Assembly (NCBI GenBank): GCA_963834515.1
Contig: CAWICB010000009.1
Coordinates: 248,001-312,000, forward strand
Source of the DNA: RYN-230 sp963834515
GTDB lineage: Bacteria; Actinomycetota; Actinomycetes; Streptosporangiales; Streptosporangiaceae
Reading direction: 5' to 3'
DNA: 64,000 nucleotides
Notes under the pieces: model-generated
Database searches by the model: none
What the model saw: only the letters and a program-made list of their open reading frames with translations
Told to the model about the DNA's origin: nothing
Part shown: positions 1 through 8,277 of the stretch, piece after piece
Position numbering within the stretch: position 1 is the first letter of the stretch
Layout: every line of letters begins with the position of its first letter
Translations under genes and position numbers: made by a program

Positions 1-411
1 GATCTCCATGGCCAGCACCGACTCGTGCGGCAGGCCGTTGCGCAGCGACGTTGACTCGATGCCCAGCCCGGACACCGCCCCGCCCAGCGTGATCGTCTTG
101 AGCTGTGGCACCACCAGCGGCATCAGGCCGTGCCGCAGCGTGGCATCGGCCAGGTCCTCGTACGTGGTCATGCCGCCCACCATGGCCGTCCTGGTGTCCG
201 GGTCCACGCAGATCACGCTGCCGAAGGCGGACACGTCCAGCCCGGCCGACGGACCGGCCTCGCGGAACCGGAACAGGTTCGAGGTGCGCTTGGCCAGCCG
301 GACCGAGGTCCCGGGGGGAATCGCCGCGTAGGCCTGCTGGAGGCTGGCCACCGCCGCGGCATGCGCCTGCCGCGCGGCAGGCTGCCGCTCCGTTGCGCCC
401 AGCTGAGTCAC
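1..411 (-). CDS. FAD-binding oxidoreductase, N-terminal part (runs off the window)
   Basis: Only the first 137 codons are present; the gene continues beyond base 1. The proposed start is the GTG at 411-409, in phase with an uninterrupted frame to the window edge. The visible protein holds the beginning of a PCMH-type FAD-binding domain: GLDVSAFGSVICVDPDTRT, then GGMTTYEDLADATLRHG and LGGAVSGLGIESTSLRNG. This resembles DHCR24/DprE1-like FAD-linked oxidases, which bind FAD through this N-terminal fold. Substrate cannot be inferred. No clear Shine-Dalgarno sequence sits before the GTG, so a slightly different start is possible. Confidence 0.78.
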   Translation of the reverse strand, partial: MTQLGATERQPAARQAHAAAVASLQQAYAAIPPGTSVRLAKRTSNLFRFREAGPSAGLDVSAFGSVICVDPDTRTAMVGGMTTYEDLADATLRHGLMPLVVPQLKTITLGGAVSGLGIESTSLRNGLPHESVLAMEI

Positions 412-641
412 TGCGCCCTCCCGTTCGCTGCTGGCCAGGTCGGCCCTGGGGAAGAGGATGATCGCCCCAGCCCCATCCGGGCAAGTTCCGGCCCGGGCCG
501 ACGAGCGGCCACGGAAGTTTACCGGAGAGTAGATCCCGGTTTGCCCGCTGATGTACCCAGGCCGTGCCGATCTGGAAACCCGCAGGCCGCCCAGCCCAGC
601 CGACCTGGGCCCGTCCGCTGCCGGATCGGCGCCGGGTGCGC

Positions 642-1919
642 TCAGTCTTCCGCATGACGGCCGGCCGCCCGTCGCTTGCCGCCGGCCCGGCGCGGCCGGG
701 TGGGGGTGGGACGGCCTGGAACGGGCTCGCCCGGCGGCCCGGGGGCGGCCCGCGTGACCGCGTAGCTGTCCGCCACCTGCTCCGGCGTCATCGGCAGCCG
801 CGCCTCGGACGGCGGCACGCCCGCATCGAGGATGTCCCGCAGCAGGCGGGCCAGCGAGTAGCCGGGATCGGCGGCGAGCGCGCGGTCGATGGCGATATTG
901 GCCAGCGCCCCCTCGCCGGACTGCCAGGCGGTGAACGCGAGCAGCGACGCGGGTGCGGCCAGGTAGGCCGGCCGGGCCCGGCGGACCACATCGGACCACA
1001 GCCGGAGGTGGGCGTCGCGGTATACGGGGTCCATCCGGGCCCAGGCGTCATCCCGGACCGGCAGGTGGGCCAGCGCCACCGATAGCCAGGCCACCGGATC
1101 GTCTCCAGTGACCGGCTGGCCGGCCCGGTAGCTGGCGATCGCGTCCTGCACGGCCCGCCGCCCGGCGTCGGCGAACAGCCTGGTCACCGGGTCCACGCCG
1201 CCGCCGGCACCCAGCTTGATCAGCCTGGCCGCGCGGGACCGGGCCCGGGCGGTGGCCTGCTCCATGGCCCGGGCGGCGGCGCCGGTGACCGGGGCCAGGG
1301 TGCCCGCCAGCGCCGCCCGGTCGGGCCAGGCGACCAGGCCGGCCACGGTCATGGCCGCGGCCGCCGGGCTGGCCTGGATGTCGAACCGTACCCCGTCGGG
1401 CGGGCAGCACTGCGGGTTGGCGCACAGGTAGGACCAGTAGCGGCTGGCCTCGACCCGCATCAGCTCGTGCAGCCGCAGGCCGCGATCGCGCACCGCAGCC
1501 GCGAGCGCGTCGGCCACCGGGGTGACCAGCGCGCCTGGGCCGTAGCCGATGCCGATCACGCTGCTCAGCGCACGCTGCTCGAGTACCGCGGCGGCGTGCG
1601 TGGCGATGCCGGCCGCGGTCGCGGCATCTGGCGGGTCGGGCAGGTCATAGCGGAACGCGAGCTCGATCCGCTGCGCTCCCCCGGCGGCACGGCCCCCCCG
1701 GGCCTCGCGGGATGGCTGGCCCGGCGGGGGCCCGCCTCGGGTGCGCCTCCCCTCGGCCGCCACTGGCCCGGTGCCCACCACCACCAGGCTGTCGGTGGGA
1801 TGGAAGCCGAGCAGGTGCGGCACGACGGCGAGGATGTCGCCGGGTGAGCTGACGCGGACCCGGGGCGGCCGGGAGAACACACCGCGGCCGGGGTCGGGGT
1901 CGGAAGGGATGTTATTCAT
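642..1919 (-). CDS. DUF4192 domain-containing protein
   Basis: 425-residue soluble protein. The N-terminus (VRVSSPGDILAVVPHLLGF followed by HPTDSLVVVG) is the hallmark opening of the actinobacterial DUF4192 family, followed by an Ala/Arg-rich helical region and a C-terminal low-complexity Pro/Arg tail. The function of the family is unknown. It stands alone: the gene on its left runs the same way about 230 bases further on, and a divergent small membrane-protein gene begins about 290 bases upstream. ATG at 1919 is the only start consistent with the family N-terminus. Confidence 0.85.
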   Translation of the reverse strand: MNNIPSDPDPGRGVFSRPPRVRVSSPGDILAVVPHLLGFHPTDSLVVVGTGPVAAEGRRTRGGPPPGQPSREARGGRAAGGAQRIELAFRYDLPDPPDAATAAGIATHAAAVLEQRALSSVIGIGYGPGALVTPVADALAAAVRDRGLRLHELMRVEASRYWSYLCANPQCCPPDGVRFDIQASPAAAAMTVAGLVAWPDRAALAGTLAPVTGAAARAMEQATARARSRAARLIKLGAGGGVDPVTRLFADAGRRAVQDAIASYRAGQPVTGDDPVAWLSVALAHLPVRDDAWARMDPVYRDAHLRLWSDVVRRARPAYLAAPASLLAFTAWQSGEGALANIAIDRALAADPGYSLARLLRDILDAGVPPSEARLPMTPEQVADSYAVTRAAPGPPGEPVPGRPTPTRPRRAGGKRRAAGRHAED

Positions 1920-2208
1920 GCCGTTACCGTCGCCCGGCCGAACGGCGAGGGCCAGCCTGGAATTACGTTCTGTGGATAAATGCCCAGCACGCGGTAATGG
2001 CGGCTGGCTAAGGCCGCACTTTGGGCCGGTTCATGCACAGCGGAAATTCCGGCCTTGACATCCGGCCGCCGGGCGCTCCCGGCCGGCCGGACGGAAACGA
2101 AATGATCACGCACCAGCCGAAACCTGCCCCGTCCGGCTAAGCTGACCCGGCACCCAGGCTGGCCAGCGCAGCGGGCGCTCCAGCGGGTCTCGCACCCCGG
2201 AGGTAACG

Positions 2209-2406
2209 GTGCGGCTAGGGTCGGCCATTCTGATCATCTGGCTGATAATCGGCGCGATAGCCGGGGCACAACGGCACTACTACAGCGGCTCGATCGCGAG
2301 CTGCACCAAGGCGAGCACCATCGCGGTGACGATTCTGGCCGGCCCGCTCAACTACGTCGGCGTTAACCCCAAGGTCGAGTGCAAGGTGCCCCAGCCCAGC
2401 CAGTAG
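2209..2406 (+). CDS. small membrane protein, conserved in actinomycetes
   Basis: 65 residues, beginning at GTG 2209 with a GGAGG Shine-Dalgarno ending about five bases upstream. The N-terminus (SAILIIWLIIGAIAGAQR) is a single hydrophobic helix or signal anchor, followed by a short extracytoplasmic tail with two cysteines that could pair. I recall similar short proteins of this kind in actinomycetes, without known function. No Pfam-type domain is visible. Confidence 0.7.
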   Translation: MRLGSAILIIWLIIGAIAGAQRHYYSGSIASCTKASTIAVTILAGPLNYVGVNPKVECKVPQPSQ

Positions 2407-2434
2407 CCGTCCGCTCAGCGCCGGTGCGGAAAGC

Positions 2435-3148
2435 TCAGGGCAGCGGCCGCGGGCCCGCTGGGGGCCGGCGTGGGCGCGGCAGCTGCTTGCTCATCAGGCC
2501 GCCCGCGTGCCGGCCGTGGTATCCCAGGGCGAGGTAGAAGTCGCGCTCGTCGCCGGTGGCGCCGCCGAGGTTGACGCTGATGACCCCGAGGCTTGCTGCC
2601 GCCTGCTCGATCGCCTCCACCAGGCGCCGTTCGATGCCCTGGCCCTGGTGTGGTCGCAGGACGGTGACGTTGCGCAGCGTGGCTTCCCGGTCTCCGGGCC
2701 CGTGCGGGCGGAACGCGAACGCGGCACCGATGACCTGGCCGCGGAGTTCCGCCGCCAGCAGCAGCGGCCGGTCGTCGTGGAACCGGCGGGCCAGATCCAG
2801 GAAGTACCGGTCCTGGGCCAGCGCGGGGGCGGTGCGGGCGCCGGCCAGCTCGAAGGCACGGGCTAGCTCTCTGGGTGAGGTGACGGGCCGGATCACGACC
2901 TCGGCGTGCTGGCGCAGCCTGGGCCATGAGGCGAAGCCGTACTGACGCGCGATGACCAGCTGTGCGGCCGTGAGCGGGAAGCTGGCTAGCTCGGGCGAGC
3001 CAGCGGCCGCGCGGGCGAACCGGGGGTGAAATTGGCGCACCGTGGCGGTGGCCTGCGGGTCTGCCGCGCGGACCTGGCGCTGCAGGGCCCGGGCCTGGTT
3101 CTTAAGGTGCTCAAGGCTGGACTGGCCGGGAAGCTGGCGGGTGGGCAC
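2435..3148 (-). CDS. GNAT family N-acetyltransferase with ankyrin-associated N-terminal segment
   Basis: 237 residues. Residues about 8-80 (SSLEHLKNQARALQRQ ... YGFASWPRLRQH) match the short helical segment that often precedes ankyrin repeats or other domains in actinobacterial fusions. Residues about 85-220 form a GNAT fold, with the acetyl-CoA loop visible as VTVLRPHQGQGIERRLVEAI and the late strand motif FYLALGYH. GNAT enzymes transfer an acetyl group from acetyl-CoA to an amine; the substrate is not predictable. The Arg/Pro-rich tail is dispensable-looking. It converges with the small membrane-protein gene. Confidence 0.78.
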   Translation of the reverse strand: MPTRQLPGQSSLEHLKNQARALQRQVRAADPQATATVRQFHPRFARAAAGSPELASFPLTAAQLVIARQYGFASWPRLRQHAEVVIRPVTSPRELARAFELAGARTAPALAQDRYFLDLARRFHDDRPLLLAAELRGQVIGAAFAFRPHGPGDREATLRNVTVLRPHQGQGIERRLVEAIEQAAASLGVISVNLGGATGDERDFYLALGYHGRHAGGLMSKQLPRPRRPPAGPRPLP

Positions 3149-3392
3149 GATGGCCTCCTTTCCGCGTGCCTGGCGTCCGCATGCTCAGGCGAAAAGGAGG
3201 TTGACCGGCAGGCTGGCCTAGGAAGGCAGGTGGGCTGCGCCCTTTCCGCGAACCGGAGGCGCCCCGGGCGCCGGTCACCAGGGTAACCCGGCAGGCCCTG
3301 GACCACGAGGGGAATTCCGCGCCGGCCGCCGGTGACCCGCAGGCAACAGATCCTGGTCTTCGCGGCCGCGCGGGCGGGGGCCGTCCGCCGGG

Positions 3393-4673
3393 CTAGTACC
3401 CCGGGAAGTACTTGCTGACGAAACTGTTGCGGAACTTCCCCGCCGGGTCACTGTCGTGCATCAGCCGCCGGAAGTCAGCGGACCGGGGATACAGCGCCCG
3501 CACCGCGTGCGGTGCGGTGCTGAACAGCTTGGCCCAGTGCGGCCGGGCGCCCAGCGGGGCGAGCAGCTGCTCGACGGCCACGATGACCGGTGTCACGGCG
3601 GCGGCGTTCTTGACCCAGGTGAAGTGCACCGCCACCGTGTCCCGCTGGTAGCTCGGGCTCAGCCACAGGTCGTCCGGGGCGACCGTGCGGATCTCGCAGA
3701 TCTGCAGCACCGGCCGGAGGGAACTGGCCAGGCTGGCCAGCGCGTCGAACGCACCCGCCGCGCGCTGCCTGGGCAGCAGGTACTCGGACTGCAGTTCCTG
3801 CCCGCTGCTCGGGGTGAACTCGCCGCGGAAGTGCGGCAGCCGCTCGTGCCACGGCCCGGGCACGCCGAGCTGCTGGGTGGCGTACTCGGCTGGCTGCCCC
3901 GGGATCGGGTGCAGCTGGCGGTCCGCGAGCGTGGCGCCCATCCACCGCGGCTCGGGCTGCCACGACCCGGCGGAGCCGGCCCGCTGCTTGACCCAGACCT
4001 GGCTGTGCCGGGTGCCCTGCCAGCCGGTGAACACGCTGACGCTGTAAGCGCTGCCGAAGATCTCGTCGAAGTGGCTGCTCAGCATGGCGGCCGGCAGCCC
4101 CTCGTACACGTACTGCTGGACCTCGAACGTGGGCACCAGGTCCAGGGTCAGGCTAGCCACGACGCCCAGCGCGCCCAGTGCGACCACCGCGCCGCGGAAC
4201 CGGTCCCCGTCGGTGTCCCGGCGCAGCGTGCGCAGCTCGCCATCCGCAGTGACCAGCTGCATGCCGGACACCGCGGTGGCCAGGTTGCCGTTGCCGTCCC
4301 CCGAGCCGTGGCTGGCCGTGGCGCAGGCACCGGCCACGGTCAGGTGGGGCAGCGAGGCCAGCGTGCGCAGCGCCCAGCCGGCCGCGGCCAGCCGCGGGGC
4401 GAGCTGCTGGTAGGTCATCCCGGCGGGCACCGTCACCGCGGCCCGCTCCGCGTCGATGCTGATGTCGGTGGGCATCGCCGCCAGCGAGACGAGGGCACCT
4501 GGCGTGTCGGCAATGCGGTTGAACGAATGACCGGTGCCCACCGCGCGCACCTGCGGGTGATCGCGGACTGCAGCCTGCAGCCCGGCCAGATCGGCGGGCC
4601 GGCTCAGCTCGCTGGCCCGGTACACGATGTTGCCTGCCCAGTTGGCCCGGCGGCCGGACAACGCTGTCCCCAT
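3393..4673 (-). CDS. xyoA: alditol (xylitol/sorbitol) oxidase, AldO family
   Basis: 426 residues, close in length and order of motifs to Streptomyces AldO, which oxidises alditols such as xylitol at C1 using FAD and O2 and releases H2O2. Visible landmarks are NWAGNIVY at the start, GTGHSFN with His49 as the expected covalent FAD attachment site, SLPHLTVAGACATASHGSG in the PCMH FAD domain, and the C-terminal ALO-type segments GVPGPWHERLPHFR, FTPSSG, LQSEYLLPR, EIRTVAPDDLWLSP, VAVHFTW and DPAGKF. No signal peptide is seen, so it is cytoplasmic. It is divergent from a beta-lactamase-like gene 48 bases away. L-gulono/arabinonolactone oxidases share the fold, but the AldO-specific segments favour this call. 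Confidence 0.88.
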   Translation of the reverse strand: MGTALSGRRANWAGNIVYRASELSRPADLAGLQAAVRDHPQVRAVGTGHSFNRIADTPGALVSLAAMPTDISIDAERAAVTVPAGMTYQQLAPRLAAAGWALRTLASLPHLTVAGACATASHGSGDGNGNLATAVSGMQLVTADGELRTLRRDTDGDRFRGAVVALGALGVVASLTLDLVPTFEVQQYVYEGLPAAMLSSHFDEIFGSAYSVSVFTGWQGTRHSQVWVKQRAGSAGSWQPEPRWMGATLADRQLHPIPGQPAEYATQQLGVPGPWHERLPHFRGEFTPSSGQELQSEYLLPRQRAAGAFDALASLASSLRPVLQICEIRTVAPDDLWLSPSYQRDTVAVHFTWVKNAAAVTPVIVAVEQLLAPLGARPHWAKLFSTAPHAVRALYPRSADFRRLMHDSDPAGKFRNSFVSKYFPGY

Positions 4674-4721
4674 GCGGGGGGAACTCCTGGCCGCCGGGGG
4701 CTATTCCGCTACCGTCACGGT

Positions 4722-6506
4722 GTGGACGAACACCTGCCGCCTGCCGTGCTCGCCGCCGCGGATGATCTGGTCGCGGACTTCCAGCGGAGCGGCGGCGCCC
4801 CTGGTGTGGCCTACGGGATCGTGGCCGGCGGCGCCCTGGTGCACTCGGCCGGGTACGGGCAGCGCTGGCTGGGCGGCCCGCCGCCCGATGCCGGGACAGT
4901 GTTCCGCATCGCGTCGATGACCAAGAGCTTCACCGCCGCCGCCGTGCTCGCGCTGCGCGACGACGGCCTCCTCTGGCTAACCGACCCGGTGCTCCGCTTT
5001 GTCCCCGAGCTGAGCGGGATGCGGCAGGTCAGCGCGGATGCACCCGACATCACCGTGCGGCACCTGCTGACCATGACCGCCGGTTTCCCGACCGATGACC
5101 CGTGGGGCGACCGGCAGCAGGGCCTGCCCCTGGCCGAGTTCGCCGCCCTGCTCCGCCGCGGGATGCGCCAGGCGTGGGCCCCGGGTACCTGCTTCGAGTA
5201 CTCCAACCTGGGTTACGCGCTGCTCGGCCGGGTCATCGCGGCGGCCGCCGGGACCAGCTATCAGGACTACGTGGCCAGCCGGCTGCTCGGCCCGCTCGGC
5301 CTGGACCGGACCGGGTACGATAGCGCGGAGTTCGACCTGGCCGGGCTGGCCCGCGGCTACCAGCGCGGCATCGGCCCGGCCGACTGGGCCGAACTGGTGC
5401 CCGACGGCGACGGCGCGTTCGCCCCGATGGGCGGGGTGTTCAGCTGCGTGCGCGACCTGGCCGGCTGGGTGACCGGGCTGGCGGCCGGCTTCCCGGCCGG
5501 GGCCGAGACGGACGGCGGGCCGCACCCGCTGCGCCGGGCCACCCGGCGCGAGATGCAGCTGCCCCAGGTCACGATCCCGCCCTACCCGGCGCTGCCGCTG
5601 CCCGGCGGGGCCGGCCTGGGCAGCCAGCTCAGTTACGGCTTCGGGCTGTTCATCGAGGAGCACCCGGACTGGGGCCGGCTGGTGTTCCACGGCGGCGGCT
5701 ACCCCGGCTTCGGCAGTCATATGCGCTGGCATCCGGCTTCCGGCCGGGCCGTGATCGTGCTGGCCAACAGCACCTACGCTGGCGCGCACGCGCTGGCCGG
5801 CCAGCTGCTGGACATGCTGCTGCGGGCCGCCCCGGCCCCGCCCGCGGGCCAGCCCCGCAGCCGTGGCCCGGTGCCCGCGCCCGGCACCCCGTGGCCGGAG
5901 ACGCTGCAGGCCCAGCGGGCGGTGACCGAGCTGCTCCAGTCGTGGGACGACGCAGCCGCGGCCCGGCTGTTCACCCCGAACGTGGCCCAGGACGAGCCGT
6001 ACCCGGCCCGCCGGGAGAAGGCCGCGGTGACCTGGGAGCGCCTCGGCCCGCCGCGGGGCACCGGGTCCCGCCCGGCCGAGTCCGACTCCCCGGCCCACCT
6101 GCGCTGGTGGCTGCACGGTGAGCACGGCGACGCGGCGGTGGAGATCAAGCTCACCCCGGAGGACCCGCCGCGGGTCCAGTCGCTGTCCCTGGCCGTCCCG
6201 CCGGCCTGGGATTCCCCGCTCTGGCGCGGCACCGAGGCGCTCATTTCCTTGCTTAACTCCGGTGCGCCCGGCTGGCCTGCCGACCTCCCGGTGGCTGAGC
6301 TGCTGGACACGGCCCTGCTGGGCCGGCGGCTGCGGACGGCTGGGGCCTGGGCCGGCCAGTGCCGGGCCGGGGCGCTGCGGGCCGGGAACGGGCTGACCTC
6401 GGTGACGCTGGAACTGGACGGCGAGCACGCGCGGCTCAGCCTGTCCGTGGAGCTGGACCAGGCGCTGCGGCTGGTCCGCCGGGTGGATATCGCGCTGCTG
6501 GGCTGA
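4722..6506 (+). CDS. serine hydrolase, class C beta-lactamase / penicillin-binding fold
   Basis: The reading frame is open far upstream, but the part before 4722 is antisense to the alditol oxidase gene and is not coding; GTG 4722 begins the family-like N-terminus, giving 594 residues. Catalytic motifs are S-M-T-K at 65-68 (nucleophile Ser65, Lys68), Y-S-N in EYSNLGYALLG and a late FHGGGYPGFGSHM replacing KTG. The residues after about 370 form an extra beta-rich C-terminal extension of unknown role, common in actinobacterial members. No signal peptide or membrane segment is obvious, so a cytoplasmic esterase/peptidase role is as likely as a cell-wall one. Confidence 0.86.
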   Translation: MDEHLPPAVLAAADDLVADFQRSGGAPGVAYGIVAGGALVHSAGYGQRWLGGPPPDAGTVFRIASMTKSFTAAAVLALRDDGLLWLTDPVLRFVPELSGMRQVSADAPDITVRHLLTMTAGFPTDDPWGDRQQGLPLAEFAALLRRGMRQAWAPGTCFEYSNLGYALLGRVIAAAAGTSYQDYVASRLLGPLGLDRTGYDSAEFDLAGLARGYQRGIGPADWAELVPDGDGAFAPMGGVFSCVRDLAGWVTGLAAGFPAGAETDGGPHPLRRATRREMQLPQVTIPPYPALPLPGGAGLGSQLSYGFGLFIEEHPDWGRLVFHGGGYPGFGSHMRWHPASGRAVIVLANSTYAGAHALAGQLLDMLLRAAPAPPAGQPRSRGPVPAPGTPWPETLQAQRAVTELLQSWDDAAAARLFTPNVAQDEPYPARREKAAVTWERLGPPRGTGSRPAESDSPAHLRWWLHGEHGDAAVEIKLTPEDPPRVQSLSLAVPPAWDSPLWRGTEALISLLNSGAPGWPADLPVAELLDTALLGRRLRTAGAWAGQCRAGALRAGNGLTSVTLELDGEHARLSLSVELDQALRLVRRVDIALLG

Positions 6507-6513
6507 GCGGCGG

Positions 6514-6933
6514 TCAGTCCCCGGCGGCCTGCTGGCTGTCCAGGAACCGGTCAACCAGGCCGCGGATGACGGTGGCCATGGAGAAGCCGTGCTCGGTGCA
6601 CCAGGCCCGCAGCCGGGTGTGCTGCTCGGCCGAGAACCGGACCGGCACCATCTGCTGGGCCTGCGCCGCCGGGCTGCGGAACAGGTTGCGCACCACCTCG
6701 GCGCCGGCCTCGCCGAAGTCCTGCTGGGTAGCCTGGCGGGCGGCCCGGGTCAGCGGCCCGCCGAGCTGGCTGGCCAGGCCCGGCTGAAGCCGCAGGCTGG
6801 TGCCGAGCAGCCAGGTGTACACGGTATCCCGGTCGGCGGGCGGCAGCCCGGCCAGCGCCTGGACAAGCAGCCGGGACGCGTCCATCGAGGAGTAGGCGGC
6901 GCCTGGGGCCGGGTCGTCCGGGGGGTCGGTCAT
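6514..6933 (-). CDS. ribbon-helix-helix-type putative DNA-binding protein
   Basis: 139 residues from ATG 6933, chosen because GGAG lies seven bases upstream. The C-terminal 40 residues (VPVRFSAEQHTRLRAWCTEH, then GFSMATVIRGLVDRFLD) have the strand-helix-helix pattern of CopG/Arc-type regulators; the N-terminal 90 residues are helical and unrecognised. A near-ideal palindrome lies 20 bases upstream of the start, which fits autoregulation (inference). No toxin partner is adjacent: neighbours are a convergent serine hydrolase and mshC. Confidence 0.66.
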   Translation of the reverse strand: MTDPPDDPAPGAAYSSMDASRLLVQALAGLPPADRDTVYTWLLGTSLRLQPGLASQLGGPLTRAARQATQQDFGEAGAEVVRNLFRSPAAQAQQMVPVRFSAEQHTRLRAWCTEHGFSMATVIRGLVDRFLDSQQAAGD

Positions 6934-6953
6934 GGTGCGCTCCGGGTCCACGA

Positions 6954-6976
6954 GTGATATCGCTCAGCGATATCAC
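6954..6976. promoter_or_regulatory. 23-bp palindrome, candidate operator of the RHH-type gene
   Basis: Two perfect 11-base arms (GTGATATCGCT and its reverse complement) flank one central base. It lies just upstream of the RHH-type gene start, in the gap between that gene and the 3' end of mshC. Arm symmetry and position suggest an operator bound by a ribbon-helix-helix dimer pair. Confidence 0.6.
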
Positions 6977-7015
6977 GTTATCGCCACGGCCCGTGTACGG
7001 GAAGACGCCGGAGCG

Positions 7016-8268
7016 TTACAGGGCCACGCCGAGCAGGGCGTCCACCGTGTCCCGGACCAGCCGCGCAGCAGCCGCCGGGTCGCCGTCGCCGGGCTGGCCG
7101 GCCAGCACCGCGCCCGCCCAGCGGTCCACCGCGGCCAGCGCCCCCGGGGCGTCCAGGTCGTTGGCCAGCGCCACCCGCACCCCGGCCAGCACCTCCTCAG
7201 CTGGGGGCACTGGCGCCGCGCCATCCGCCGCGGCCGTGCGCACCGCGTCGCGCCAGCGGGCCAGCTGGGCTGTGGCCGCGGCCAGCCCGGCCGCGGTCCA
7301 GTCCCAGTCGTCCCGGTAGTGATGGGCCATGATGGCCAGCCGGATGGCCATCGGGTCAGCCCCGTCGGCCAGCAGCCCGGACACGAACACCAGGTTGCCC
7401 AGGGACTTGGACATCTTCTCCCCGTCCAGCCGAACCATCCCGGCGTGCGCGTAGACGCGGGCGAACGCGGCCGGGTCCAGCGCCACCCTGGCGTGCGAGG
7501 CGCTCATCTCGTGGTGCGGGAAGATCAGGTCGGTGCCGCCGGCCTGCACATCGAACGCCGTGCCCAGGTAGTGGGTGGCGATGGCCGCGCACTCCACGTG
7601 CCAGCCGGGGCGGCCGGGGCCGAACCGGCCGGCCAGGACGGTTCCCCGGGCCGGGCGGCCAGCCAGACCAGCGGGTCGAGCGGGTCCTTCTTGCCCGGCC
7701 GGCCCGGGTCGCCACCGCGCTCGGCGAACAGTTCCAGCATCTCGGCCGCCCCCAGCCCGGACACCGAGCCGAACTGGTCGTCGCAGGCCCGGGAGAAGTA
7801 CTCGTCCCCGTCCACCTCGTACACCGCGCCCCGGGCGGCCAGCCGGCCAGCGAAGGGCTCGATGATGCCCAGCGCCTCCACCGCGCCGACCAGGTGGTCC
7901 GGCGGCAGTACCCGGAGCGCGATCATGTCGGCCCGGTACCGGTCGGTCTCCCGGCCGGCCAGCGCCCGCCAGTCCTCGCCGTCCCGGTCCGCCCGCTCCA
8001 GCAGCGGGTCGTCCACGTCGGTCACGTTCTGCACGTAGGTCACCTGGTGGCCGGCGTCCCGCCAGGCCCGGACGAGCAGGTCCCAGGCCAGGAACGTGGC
8101 CGCGTGCCCGACGTGGGTGGCGTCGTACGGGGTGATGCCGCAGGCGTACAACGTGGCGGCCGGGCCCGCCGCGGCCACGGTCAGCTGACCGGTTGCGGTG
8201 TTGGTGAGCAGGGTGTCAGGGCCCTGCCCGGGCAGCTGGGGAACGTTCGCGGCACGCCAGGAATCCAT
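7016..8268 (-). CDS. mshC: MshC, cysteine:GlcN-Ins ligase of mycothiol synthesis (one-base frameshift)
   Basis: ATP-dependent ligation of L-cysteine to 1-D-myo-inosityl 2-amino-2-deoxy-glucopyranoside in mycothiol biosynthesis; the protein is a paralogue of cysteinyl-tRNA synthetase. The 5' part (8268 to about 7630) gives YACGITPYDATHVGHAATF with the HIGH-like motif and TYVQNVTDVDDPLLERA. The 3' part (about 7630 to 7016) gives ECAAIATHYLG, GGTDLIFPHHEMSASHA and the GEKMSKSLGN signature. The two parts are in different frames; translation is restored by one base near 7630, where the family has a PGRPGWH-type segment. Either a sequencing error in a CCGGCCGG-type run or a true lesion. Start codon is nine bases from the end of an upstream amidase gene, suggesting an operon. 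Confidence 0.85.
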
Positions 8269-8277
8269 GAGCGCACA

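Noticed and set aside
2056..2085. TTGACA -35 box at 2056 for the small membrane protein gene
   Set aside because: There is no acceptable -10 box at the right distance.
3456..4721. Open frame upstream of the serine hydrolase, joined to it in frame
   Set aside because: It lies antisense over the alditol oxidase gene and has no family similarity; the hydrolase begins at GTG 4722.
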